A DNA stretch of 64,000 nucleotides from Ifrita kowaldi (Eukaryota > Chordata > Aves > Passeriformes > Cinclosomatidae): NCBI GenBank assembly GCA_013398055.1, contig VZRS01008243.1:62001-126000 (forward strand), in the 5' to 3' direction. The notes beneath the pieces were generated by a model. It saw only the letters and a list, made by a program, of their open reading frames with translations, searched no databases and was not told the DNA's origin. Both the position numbers and the translations under genes were made by a program. Below, one piece after another: positions 1 through 13,200 of the stretch. Position 1 is the stretch's first letter. Every line of letters starts with the position of its first letter.

Positions 1-3000
1 CTGAATGAAGATTGTGCTTTGTGGAACTTAGTTTTTGAAATCTGTTAGGGAAGAAGAAAAAGGAAACAAGAAATGTAGTCAGGAGCAGTTTTCATGCAGA
101 GAAAGTTGCATTATCCCCTTGTCACAATGAATATGGAGTACCCAGTTAAAACACAGCAATACAATATTTATGTTTAGCTCCAGTGGACTTCTGCAAATTT
201 TATGACGAAGTGAAGGATATAGCATGTATTTTGGAATGTGTGTCAAACCTGGACAGATTTCCTAGACTTATGTAACCTCGGTCTCTAGCAGAGCATCTAT
301 ACACGAATGAAATTATTCGTAGGTATTTGACTTCTCTGTTGCTGCTCATGGATGTGCATCTCCTTGTTTAACTTAGGAAAGTAGGAGTTAGGTCCTAGTT
401 TTCCGATGCCCAGTATTTTTCACATAGGAGAAGCTTCTACTAACCAAATTCTGTTGACATGCAAAAGTCAGAAAACATTTCTTTAAAATTCATTGGTTTC
501 TTTCTCATTTTTTATTTTAAAATGTGTGCCAAAATAATTTTAAAAGCAAACAACAGATAGTCTCTTAAGGAAGGACATTATGCTGCATCCTATTTATAAG
601 ATAGAAGTAGAAAACTGGACTGGAACTGGATTTTTTTTTCTTCTATTGACATTGTCATTTTTCAGAAAGCTACGTTCATATTGTTTGGGCACAATTCTGT
701 TTGAACACTCAGGTTATTCTTCCTTGAGCTATTTCTCTACTGATGGGAGATTAAACCAATTTCTGTTACCAAGAAGAAAAGTTCATAACAACCTGTTCCA
801 AAACATTTTTCCATATGAAGTAGAACAATTATTTATTATTAGGTAAAATCTGCCACGCACATTTCAGTTCCATATTATTAGGCAGTAAAAACAGACTGTC
901 ACTCAAGCTGGGAATAGCTTATATTTAAGCCTAATGCTTATTATTCTAGGTGATCTAGTTTTGCAATAAATCTTTGCATGTGTTTTGGAATGTATATTCT
1001 ACGAGTGATGGTTATAAATGAGAAGAGGATGACTTAACTGGATGTTATCCAATTTGGGGGTGGTATTCAGTCACCACAATTTTTCACGGAAAATGAAAGT
1101 GCAACTACTCAGTGCAACTTGAGTTTTGCTTTTCTGTGTGAAAGGTATTCACAAAGAAAAATGCTGCAACATTAACATTTCATTTCCATAACATTCCCAA
1201 ATACATATTTTTATGGGTGTTCCTAATTCAGAGATTATTTTAGAACTGGTTCATAGCCATGCTAATTTGCACAAGGCTAAACATCTCAGAGTCTGGGCTC
1301 TGGGGTGGTTTTGGCCAACAAGCTTGATCACTGTAGTGGTGTAATAGTTAATCTCTTGTTGACTAATCTTTGTCTTGATTGAACAGAAAGCTCAAGTGAT
1401 ACTTACTGTCCATACAAAAATGCTTCTTCATGCCTCAATTCACACTTCTGTCTCCCCTGTTTCAGGATTGAAGGGATTTCCAGGATTTTTGCTATAGCTC
1501 TTTGCACATTCAGAATCCAATATCACTTGAGCTTTCCCTGAAATAATAAACATAAAGAAGGCTGAAAGAGTTTAAAAGTTTATTTTGACTTCCAAATCCA
1601 AAACAATCTTTGTTTCAGAAATTATAAATAAAATGCTTAAGAGCAATGCATTAGCATTCACTATCATTGTGTATAATATACTAAATTCTAAGGATGATAC
1701 ACTTAAAAAATTTTACTCAACATAACCTAAAATCAAAAGTGCAGCACCAAAAACTTTTCAAATACCAAAAATTCCCTCTAAGAGACTCAAAAAATCTAAA
1801 AATGCATCTAGAAAACAAAATAAGGATAGTTTGATTTTCTCACCTTTACTAAACATCATCTTCTGCTGTCTGTGTCCACAATCCTTTCAGATGTGTTTAG
1901 CTGTTTACAGGGTAAATGTAAAGTGTTGACACGGATGGAAAAAAAAAAATTCACAATCTGTAATTATAGGCAAAATCATCAAAACAATGTAGAAGAACAA
2001 CTCCCACTCCTGATACCATGGTGTAATTTATAGATACCCTATATTGCAAGTTGACTGTTTGCTTTAAGTACTCATCACAGGTTCTAGCAATTATAGAGGC
2101 TATTAACCTCTGTCTTCTTTAAATTGCTCAGATACCTTGATCTGCATATTTCTATCCTCAGGAAGAGCAGACCATTTTTTGAATCTGTCATTCATTATTA
2201 AACTGTTTGTGAGGATCAACATTTAACTACTGCCAAAAAAACCCATTTTTAGTACTAATAATGGGTCTGTAACCCAGGTTCATTAATATTGCATTATACA
2301 TTTTCTTACAGGACCACTTATAAAAATCTTTTTCTTATAGATTTTCTGTAATAATAATTTATACTAGACCTTAACATTTATGATTTGAGTTTGATCGTAT
2401 CTCTCTATCTGATATGTTATCTTTATTTCATTGCATAGCACCATATATATTGTTCAATATGAGCAAATTAATTGATCAGTAATGACACTTTCTCAAAGTC
2501 ATACTATTCATCCCTAAAGCAACAGACAGAGGTTTACAGATCTTGTAGATTCTTGCTTGTTTTAAGGAAGGACCAGAACATTCACGGCAGTAGTTATCTT
2601 TTAACTAATTCATCATTAACTTGTGCATTTTTTGTGAATAAGATCCTTAAAATAAGTAAAGGCTTAGAGTTCCAACTTCAAAATCCATAATTTAACATTC
2701 ATGGAAATGTGGAGGTTTTCAAACTTGGCTTATTTTCAATAGCAACATCTACAGAGAAAGCAAAGTTTGAAAGCTTTTCTTTTCAAATGTTTAAATTTAT
2801 CTGAGTAGAAACACCTTTAACAGACTATATGAGGGAGAAAGGACAGAGTTTTTTTCATGTTCTTGCTTCTGGGGAAAAGGAATAAAAGACAAAAATACAG
2901 TAAGGATAAAAATTTGAGCTGAGATCAAGAAAGAAAATTTGTGAAAATTATGAAAACTGTAAAAGGCTCTCAGATGTACGCAAGAAATTAAATTATATGT

Positions 3001-3602
3001 ATAAAAATGAGAAAATATATTTATAAATGAACTCTTAAAGAGAGGGAAGTTGTTAGGATGGAGGATTTTGTGGCTGCCTCAAAATGATGGCTCAGAGTTG
3101 ATGATTTTTCTATCAAAGGTAATCACAATATATGAAAAGATGTTAAGAAGTCAATAAGCAAACAAATAGCTGGACTAAAAGTTGGAGCATATAGAGCAGA
3201 AAAAAAAATAAAGAATATCAAAGTGGGTGATTTAACACATTACCAGAGTGTTTTCAGTATTCAGTATTTAATGACCCTTTCCAGGAAAAAAAAATCATGT
3301 TAAACAGATAAATGAGATTAAGCAGACGCTTTATCAAGGTGCACTTTTCCCAGTGTACTAGGGCAAGTGAAACTGACCACACAGTTTACAGTTCTATGGA
3401 TTTGATACTTTGCCAGGAAATCAAGTCTTAAGAGAGAAAATGGAAAACATAATCCTGTCTCTATCCAGCTATCCTGGAGTACTTTAGGAGCTCTGTAAAT
3501 GGCAGAAGATTTTTCTCTTGGTATGTGAGTAATCAGTATGCTTTCCATCTACTTTGATAAATATGTTTATCAGTAACGTTTTTCTTCTCCAGTAGGATTG
3601 GG
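1..3602. other. AT-rich noncoding DNA, no gene seen
   Basis: This is AT-rich unique-looking DNA. The open frames are short, share no family resemblance that I can see, and the one at 2472 begins with TTG rather than ATG. A short A-run lies near 1940. I see no splice-bounded exon, RNA gene or recognisable transposon. It is best read as intergenic or intronic sequence. Confidence 0.7.
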
Positions 3603-3672
3603 TTTATATATATATATATATATATATATCTATATCTATCATAATATAGTGTGTGTATATATATTTTATATA
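3603..3672. repeat. TA-rich compound microsatellite
   Basis: An uninterrupted TA dinucleotide run occupies 3605-3629. It is followed by CTATAT-type units, a short GTGTGT block and a second TATATA run ending near 3672. The tract is a simple repeat likely to vary in length between individuals. It has no coding content. Confidence 0.9.
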
Positions 3673-6600
3673 CTTTTGGTATTTACCTCCTCATTACTGG
3701 AATATTTTCCAATATTTCATGAACACTGAACCGAAATTCTCCATGTGGAATAGGGGAATCATTCCACACTTGTGTTTGTTAGGACTGGAGATGCCATTTT
3801 AAGTATGTGCTGTAACATTTACAGCACAATCAAGATTTATTAAAACTACTCCACAGAGCACTATTGTAAAGAATTTATGAACTATAAAACTGCTATAAAG
3901 GTCACTTGAGATGCAAAAGTTTAATTTGGAGTATCATGTTATGGTGTAGTACTGCTAAACTTAATGCTTGTTTAAACAAATGGCTTGAGGATATTTGTCT
4001 CAGAATGTGGGGTTTATTAACTTCAGTAAAAGAACTTAATATTATCTTTTTTTCTGCCTAGCTTTGATTTTTAAAGGCTTGCTCACCTTTTTATGTCCAC
4101 TGATCTATTGCTTTACCTCTATGAACATAAGCATGAAGCACAAGAAGAAAATGATAATTAAAAAAAAAGTTGTATTGTTTAACAGAACTGTGCATAGTTT
4201 TATTGTTATCATTATTTTCAGGTTTAGTAGTCCATTTCATAACATTTGTTTTCTTTAATTGCCAATTGCAAAGGTTTAGCAAACCTTAACTGTCATCTGT
4301 GAAATGAAAAAAAAAAAAAAGAAGGATTTTATAAACACTTAGTAAGGGCCTAACAATTGAAGTTAAAAGAGAAATCATAATTTGTGGATAATAATGTAGA
4401 ATGGCACGTGAATTCCATGGGATGAAGAGTGAATTCATTTGCTGAAAATTAATACTCTTTGTAAGTTTTGAAGACAAAATTTCTCTTTCTTCCACTAATT
4501 TCTATAGTACTTTTTCATTTTTCCAAATCTCGAACACTTGGAGAACCCTTGCTCATATACTTAAAAGCAGACAGAGAATGCCTTTAAACTTCCAGGAAGC
4601 TGCAAGTGCCAAAAAAATGCAAATTTGTTAATGTGAAACATTTATGACTTGTCAACAAAAATTGTTTCCTGTTAAAATTGGCAGGGGCGGTTAATTGCTT
4701 TCTCTTAGTATTTTATTGAGGATTTAGGAAGTTTACGGAGGGAAGCTGTAATTGGCAATCCCACCTACCTTAACATATAGCCAGAGCTGGTCCCCACAGA
4801 AGCAGTTTTGATGAGAAGTGATTTCATGCGTGGTTGTAAAAAGGCAAACAGTTATTTGCATGTCAATAGCATCAGACAATATTTCAAAGACCTCTGAGGT
4901 GGTTTGTCTTTCAGCACATGGCAGTACAATATAGAAGCCGATATATTTAGGATCAAAATCACAAAATGACTAACAACCAGGAATAACATAACATATAAGA
5001 TTATATATTTTAGAAAATTGGAGAAATCTCGACTCTTTGATCTCATTTTTTAATGGAATTTGCATAGATTCTACCATGACTATTTTCCTCCAGATAAATG
5101 AAGATTTGATTTCTAGTTTTCTTTTACACAAAAATATTTCTGTTATGTTATGACTCAAACATATGGGAAAAAAATACCTCCTGATTTAAGAGTGTTAAGG
5201 AGCAGACTTATAAGATAAATGATAATAAAAGAATAAAATTTGACAAGAAAGGATGTGAAAAAAGGGATGCTGGCCGTGACAACCACACACTGACTGATAG
5301 AATGGATCTAGGCCTTTAGCAAGATTTGTTCATCAGTGTTTAATTACAGGAAATCTAGTAATCAAAAATGCACATGTGGAAGATACATTACAACATCTAT
5401 TTGAGAAAAAGGAAGGGGTCATTAATTTTAAAAATAAGAAAGACAGCAGCTTGTGTTATCTACTGTTGATTCTCTACCAATATGAAGCTCTGAAGTTAGA
5501 CATGCTTCCTCTCACTTTCAGTGCAACAAATTGCCTGTGGTCTTCGATGTGTTTCTTCAAGTGTTAAATTAACAAACCGGCTCCCAAAGCTGTCAGTGAG
5601 GAATGCCCCTGCATGTTCATTTTCAGCATGAGACAACATTCACCCTGCAGACTCAGCAGTCTGCCTGGGTCAGGTCTTCTGGTTTTGACAGGGACCATAT
5701 TCAAAATAAGAGTATTTTCTGTAATAAGAGGAGCTTGTTTGTTTGATTTTTTTTTTATCTTGACATAGCAAGTATGAATAAATAAGCATGTACTGCCATG
5801 AAATATTTAATCAGAGCCATAAGAAAAAGTAATTTCCTGAGGTCTCTGAGAAGATATTTTTAAATATATTCTGCCAGCCCTTTGATAAAACTTCCATTTA
5901 AATTTCAAGTTACCCAAGGAAGCTATTTAAGTTTTTTAATGCTATTTTATATTTCAAAGGGAAAAATAAGTTTGTGTTTACTTATGAACGGCATACTAAA
6001 TTCTGCACACTACGATGATATTTTTATTACTAAAAGACCTCACAAACAGTCCCCTATGTATCTACAGTTCTACTGAAAAGTGTTGTTTTACCCATTGCAC
6101 ACGGACTTCAAACATGATTTCATGACAAACACATGAATTTTTCACCTCTTTCATGTTCTACACGACTGCCTGCAAGTATCTGTTAGATTCACCACAAAAA
6201 CAATCTAGAAGCAAATACTAACATTTAAGATATTAGCCTAAGAAAATTGTGCACTTTTGCAAATAAAGAAAAAGTACTTAAGTTAAATTTCCAAGACAAC
6301 TCATGCATTACACATTTTTAATAGTACTGTGCTTGTAGCATAGCACTGGGTTTTCTCACAGTTTCACAGCAATGTTCAGAGGTAATGTGGTAAGTAGTTT
6401 ACATTGAGACTGTGGATTAGGCCAAGCACAGGCCTGAGAAGTGTTTTGAAGGGAAAATGGACAAGGCTAAACACAGCAGGTGATTCAGGAGAAATTTTAT
6501 GGATAGAATCCATGGAAACAATATTCTTTATGTAAGAGCCTCTTCTATATAAGGCTACCAGGATCTTGTGGTAGGTAAGGGAAAGTCTTAGGATTTAGTG

Positions 6601-8010
6601 CCCATTGATAGGATTAGAATGAGTTTGAAGGCAGAGACAGAGAGTCACAGGATGCTAAGACAGTCAGTAAGGTGATAAAGATGCATGAACTGAAGAAGTA
6701 GGACAGTATTAATTCACAAAAATAGGTTGCCCGTAGGAGGCTATGATCAACTGAGGGCATCAGATTGAGAAGGATGAGAATTCAGAAGAGGCTGGAGAGC
6801 TTTGAGGAAACAGAGATTGTTAATACCAGTAAGAGTGTCTGTAGGTACTGCAGGAAGCAAGCAGAAAGGTGGTGAAGCTAAGGATACAGAATCAATTACA
6901 TTCAAAAAAGTAATTGGTGAGGATAGAAAGAAGAGAGGACTCTGGATTCAAGACAGAGGTCTTGAATGGTTCATTGAAAGTGTCTGCCTAATATGATGTG
7001 ATGGTGAAGAGCAAATGGATGCTGGTAAAAGCTAAAAAGGAGCAATGAGTAAAGAGAAGCAGTGTTGTTCTTTTAAATCTACTGTACTTTTTAATCTCCA
7101 ATGATGGCGATGGACAGAAATCAACTAAATTAAGAACCATATGAAAAGCTTAAGGGGAATAATTATTCATCATTTTTCGTACCAGAGGAAGCAGATTTTA
7201 GTCAAATAAATTATTAGGCACTAGTTTAAAACAAACAGGAGGTACCTTTCACGTAGCAAATAAGGTATTGAACTTTCTGGACTCCATGGGAAATTATGGA
7301 GGCCTGAACCATAAGTAGATTCAGAAAATATTTCGAGACATTCACAGAATAAAGGTTTTCATGGTCTCTTACAGGTAACAATACAAATTACAACTCAAGG
7401 AGGAAGTCCTACCAGGTTCCTCTTTTGTCATATGTTCTCCAGTATCTGCTTACCGTCCCTATGACATACTTGGGCACTGGGTGATTGACTTATGCATTCC
7501 CTCAATCTCTCTTCTTGCTCATGTGCAAAGAGAGAGCAACACACACACAGAGCATGGAAAATTACTTTTAAGCATTGTGTTCACATCATTAATTTTTTTT
7601 TTAATTTTAAGAATGTGATCATTGCTAAAGATTTCTAAAGTGCAGAATCTCATGTGCTGAGCCCTGTTGGACCTATCATGGGCACTCTTGGGAAGACCCA
7701 GTCTAAGAATAGGAGAATGATGATGCTCTGTGGCAGAAAAAGTAAATACATGCTGCCTCACATATGAAGGATGTGTAGTCGGGCCAAGGAGATAAGGAGA
7801 GTTGAGTAGAAAAGATGATGAGGTGGGGACAAGTAGGTAAAATCCAAGGAGCTGAAGGTGGCTAGAGTATCTGTCTACAGATATTTATGGGGAAAATTTC
7901 TGTGTATAGATCATCTTTCACCAATGAAGAACAGTTTCTATTTTAGTACAAAAAATGGTCTTTTAAATCATCATTGATCCAAGTGCATTTAAACTGAGCT
8001 GAGACTGAGG
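3673..8010. other. AT-rich noncoding DNA, no gene seen
   Basis: This is unique-looking AT-rich sequence. A 14-base A-run lies at 4307-4320. Open frames overlap on both strands, for example around 4064-4282, as expected by chance in AT-rich DNA. The 6.4-7.9 kb part is more purine-rich on the plus strand, but no repeat family or gene is recognisable there. Confidence 0.65.
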
Positions 8011-8055
8011 TGTGTACATGTATATGTACATACACACACACACGTATATAAACAC
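8011..8055. repeat. Short TG/CA/TA simple repeat
   Basis: Alternating purine-pyrimidine DNA (TGTGTACATGTATATGTACA, then a CA run at 8032-8043, then GTATATA) forms a small compound microsatellite. It has no coding content. Confidence 0.75.
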
Positions 8056-9179
8056 AAAGGGGTAGGTGGTGACAGCTTGTGTATAAATGAGATAGATATG
8101 TAGATAGAACAGACAGCTATGCAAGATTAGTATTTGTCCAAAAAGAAACATTTTTCAATTCAAAGCCCTCCACTCAATACTTCCTTTTTATTTCTTTTCT
8201 TGAAATCCACTAGACCATAAAGATAATCCCTGTAAAACATATCTAAATGGTGTCAGATAAATGCTGACAGAAGAAAGCTGTGGATCAAAGAATAGGAGGA
8301 TGGAGGGAATCCATGGTCCATATCAGAACTCAGTAATTTAAATAACTATATGTAGAGGAAAGACAGACTTTTGTCAAAATTATTGCAGCTTTTTTTTTAA
8401 TTTTTAAGCACAGAAATGTGTTGAGCTTTTCTAAACAGTAGGCCATTCATAAGCTTTTGTTTAAACTGCTATTATACCAGTGCCTAATAACTGTGAAAAA
8501 ACATATTATTCCGTCTTGATTGTTATTTTTTGAGTCACAGTATTTTTTAATACTGTTAACTATGTCTGACCACTTTTGCTGTAATAGTTGATGCATGATA
8601 TTGACCAACTCAGCAAAAACATCCTTTGGTTTGGGGAATATGTTTAACTACAACAGAACCAGCTAAATGTCCTTTATTCAAGATGAGAGGATGTATACTG
8701 CTATTAGTCAATGTTATGGCCCACTACTTCAAACCCATTCCATGCCTCGTGCCCCAGAACAAAGCCAAGAGCAAGTACAACAAATGTACAATTTACAAGA
8801 GGCATGTGTGTTTCACAGTGGCAACAGAACAGAGGAACTACAGTAATAAATACCTTTCAGACACAAAAGGGAACCATTTTCATTTTAAATTTTGCATCAG
8901 CATCGTATAATCAAATATCAATGAAAGATTTTCAGGAAAACACATAATCAGCCTCAAGTTGGTCATTAAGGAAATATGCAACATTTCCCATATGTCTTTG
9001 GCTAAACTACACAGTTTGTTTTTTGTCACATAATAGTACTTGTTCCTTACATTTCCCCATAGAAGTGTTGTACGTTTTTTATATGCACACAAGTCACAGT
9101 CTTTGGTTATATGTATTCCGTAATATTTAAAAAATATTCTCATATATTCCATCCTCTGTGGCATTGCAAGTGAGTGTTT
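8056..9179. other. Noncoding DNA, no gene seen
   Basis: This is AT-rich sequence without a recognisable gene or repeat. Two overlapping plus-strand frames at 8626-8947 are open in different phases. The longer starts at TTG, and neither translation resembles a known protein, so I do not call a gene. Confidence 0.6.
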
Positions 9180-10270
9180 TAAGGTTGCTTAAAGAATCAC
9201 CTCAAAGGTATCAGCAAAAGCAGGTTTAATATAGAAGTGAAAGCATGACAAAGTTCATCGAAAAGGTTCTCTCTACTACTTAGGAGTTGCTTAAAGCACA
9301 CAGAGGAAAAGCAGCCTAAAATATAAAATCAATCCATCTAAACTGAAAGTCAACCTGTGTGGAGGCTGGCAGGGGGGAAAGGAGAATGGGATGGGGAAGG
9401 TAAGGATGAAAAGGAGTAAGAAAGACCCTCCTGTAGAGTCACAAGGTTCAGAGGAGACCCCCTTGCTAAACTGAGCTCCAGACTTGACTAACTCTTTAGG
9501 CCTAAAGTTTTAACAGCACTTAATGACACTTAATCAATAGCTTAAGTTACACAGTTTAACAAAATATTCATATAGAATTTACTATAGCACAACACTATCT
9601 TAAGGTCTAACTTACTTATAAATCTAAATTACCTAAGAATCTAGGGGAGCAACACTTTTCCTAGAGCGTAACCACACTTGCACGCAGACAAACGTGAAGA
9701 ATATCTACAGGATAACACCTGTGAAAAATTCCCCTCAAATTCAATGAATTACTCACATTGGAGGCCTTTGCATCTTCTCCTCAGGCAAAGAGTTGAGCCT
9801 TGAGGAGTGGGGGTATCAGCCCAGACTCCTTCAGCGGTATTTGAGGTCAGTCCTCCAAGTATACCAAACTTGAGGGTTTGCTGGCTCTGAGAGGTGCCCA
9901 TTCAGAGGGAGATTGGTGTTTGCAGTCTGGCTGGTCCAGGAAGGCTGGAAGGGTCTCCCTTTGGACTGCTTTTTTGTTGCATTGTAAGAGAGTGGGTTTA
10001 GTCATAAGAATTTTTAATCCTGGACAAAATTTGGGTAGGTAACTTTCTTTAAAAATTTGATGACAAAAAATGTTTTTTCCACTTGGGTTGTTATTCAGGC
10101 AAAAAAATAAGTTTCCAAGGCCCTTCATTTAGAAAACAGGAACTCGTTAGACAGCATTAGTTCCCAGGAGCAGACGGTGTTTCTGATAAGCTCAAGAGAA
10201 GCTCAGCCCAGGTGCTGTTCATCAAGGCCAAGTCCTAACGAGCATTTCTCAGATCATGGTGTGGCCTGGG
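9180..10270 (-). mobile_element. Possible degraded LTR-like repeat
   Basis: This block of about 1.1 kb differs in texture from its flanks. It has G-rich purine runs near 9370-9420, a moderately GC-rich stretch at 9770-9970 and few CpGs. A minus-strand ATTAAA-type polyadenylation signal lies near 9223-9233. Parts feel familiar as avian long terminal repeat sequence, but I could not fix TG...CA ends or a target-site duplication. The minus-strand 93-codon ATG frame at 9847-10128 lies inside it and is probably spurious. The boundaries and the identification are both uncertain. It could instead be unique DNA. Confidence 0.35.
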
Positions 10271-13200
10271 GGATGTTGCACTGCCACACCTGGTCATAAA
10301 TACCTAGTCAATGGAAAGAAAGTGGCTACCTATAGAAACCAAAGCAGGCTGCTCTGCCCTGCCTGTACCCACACAGAAGAATGTAGCACTCCTATATTGT
10401 ATGCTGCTGTATTATAAAAAGTAAGGGTTTAGAGAATTCAGTGTGGGTTGTCTGTTAATAGAAAAATTATTTCCTTTTTGTGCAAGACCTGCGTAAATGC
10501 CAGAACTGATCTTTTAAATTAATTTTCTTGTGAGGGTCCACAAGAAAATGCATTGCCTTTACCTAATCATTTTCTAAAATGTCCTTACATGCATTGTGTG
10601 TAATATACATTTTTATTTCTAAAGGCTTTTCTATTTCAGTGAATACACACTGCTCATTATTTGAAAGCAATGAATGTAAAGAAATATTCTCAGGCAAGTG
10701 TAAAAAAAGGCAAAAGGTTGCTAGTTTGCAAAACTTTTGTTCAACATCACATAAATTGTGGCCTTGAAAAAGTAATTGAAAAATATGAGAACTAAAATGG
10801 AATAGCATTTTAATCATCAGTACATACATATGTTGTATCAGACCTCACACTCTGAAGATAGAACCACTGTTATTTGTAAACCACTGTAAATCTCTCTATG
10901 GAAAATGGCTGGAAGGTGAATTAATATCCATGTACAAAACTATGTGTTAGCAGGGCCGCTGGCTGTTTTAAAGCAGCTGAATAAGCGCCTTAGTTGCTAG
11001 GTTTTTTTAATCTGTTTTGTGTTCAATGTGAGAACAAAGCAAAAGTTGATTTCTCTGCATGTGTCTGTGGATTTGTGTGTGCCTGTGTGTGTCTGAGTAT
11101 ATTGGTAGTAGGAGCAAAGAAATGCAGGTATGCCCTTTTGAGCATCTCTCATTTTGTATCTTTCATAAAACTTTGTATTTACTTTAATTTTCAATAATCA
11201 TTGACAATAATGCCGTAATTACAGTACATCTCTTTAATCCATTTGCTGAATGTTTTCTATCCCTGATGCCAATTGTTTTATTTTAAAATTGTTTTTCTTT
11301 CATAGTCCATTTATTTCTACATTCTAATTTTCTTTCCTTCTTATTTGTGACAGAAATAAAGAAGTTGATAAATAAATGTTAGTCTGATGAATTAAATAAA
11401 CCACAAATATTTTTCTTTGACCTTTGCTGTACCTTAAGGTTTTTTATTGTTTCTTTAAGATAGAATAGCCAATAATAGTAAAATCTACACAAGATGCTTG
11501 TGTCCCTGACTGTCCCAGGACATGAATACCATTCCCTCCTTGGCCTTCTTTAGTTTAGTCAGTAATTGTAGGACATTGTAAGATTCTCTTCCATGAGTTA
11601 ACCTCATAGAAAAGAGCCAAACCAGTTTTTACTCAAACATCTAAACATCCATTTAACATTTACAGTTTAATGATGTCAAATCGAGAGCCAACCATATATA
11701 AGTAAATTGCCTATGTAAGGAGCCCAAAGTCATCAGATTTACCCAGAAACTCTGAGCCAAAATATTGTACCAAGGAATTTAGGAAGAAAAGGAATCCTGA
11801 CCCAAGGAATAGAACTCCACTGATTTCATTTTTTATTTTTTATTTTAAATGGAATCCAAATTTGTTCTTGAGCACTGTAGGTCTCAGTCGTGCACTGATA
11901 ATTTACCTAACCATGCACACACAGAGAGATAAAAACTATGGGGAAGGGTCTATTCTTTTTGTTAAACTGTGCAATGAATATAGACTGAGATTATATTACA
12001 GCTGTCTTATGAACTGTAAAGGAAATGAAAGGAAATTCACAAAACTCAATATATTGATCATAAGCAGGATCAGGTGACAATATTTCCTTTTTGGTTGTTT
12101 TGGCTTTTATCTTGTTTTCCTGGTGAGAGTTTCCCTAAACTGAACATTTTATAGTCTCACTCTTTTGCCTAGAGACACCCCAACATTTTTATCATAAAAA
12201 CAATAAATTTGAACCATCACAAACATTAGTACACATTTCAGAGCTAGGCAGTGGGTGAGATAAAGATGGAAGGCAAGAATCCTAACATTTGTTCAGCAGT
12301 GCTGAAATGAGTAACAGGAGGCAAGAAAAGTGCAGAAAGATGGCGAGTGCCAGTGCAGACATCTCCCATCTTCCTCTGAAACTGACAGGACTGAGACCAT
12401 GCAGATGGAGGTAGCAGGGCCTCCAGTATCGTGCAATGAAGAGGGGTGTTTATTTTACTTATTTTTTCATTCTTCCCTTTAATCTCCCATTCCAGAATTT
12501 GTTTAGCTGAAGACCGTAAAAATCTATTGTTTTCTTATAAGTGCAAGTGCAAAAAGACAGACTTCCTGAACAGTCATCTATCCCAGCAAATATAGGCACA
12601 GAGCTGCTCTGAAATGTACAAATCTTAAGTATTAACATTTATGGATCTAGAGTACCACAGAATTTTACCATATAGTGAGGAATCAGATATTGCAGTTCCT
12701 AGAGAAATAAGACTCCCATTGGCATCAGCAGGGTTTTGCTTGAGGTCAGAATGCAGGCTCAGACACTAAATCACAGTGCAGCTGTCAGACTAAGCCAGAA
12801 ACAATTTCAATACATCACTTCTTGCTCACTATATTTCAAAAACAGTGGGTCTCACCCATCTGCTGCTTAGAATATTTTTTTTAATAAAGAAATGTAAACA
12901 TAACTGATTGAGACATCTGTGTCATTCTATCTCCAAAATTAAGTAACATGGGATATGAATATGACATAATATTCAGTCAGTTTCCTTAATGACTTTATTT
13001 TCCTTTGGTAATGTCTCTAGCTAAAATATTACAAGAAACTCAGTATTTCAAAATTAATCTCTTGATGATGTTTTTAAGTATCTTAAAGATTTTAAATGAT
13101 AAAAAAATCCCCAAGTATTATTTCTGCTTTCTTCTCTTCATATTTTTGGTATACTTTTTTTCTTGAGAGTATAATTAAAGAAGGAAGTAAAAGTACAACT

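Noticed and set aside
3605..3629. TA run as a possible TATA promoter
   Set aside because: It is a dinucleotide microsatellite with no downstream exon or initiator, so a promoter call is unsupported.
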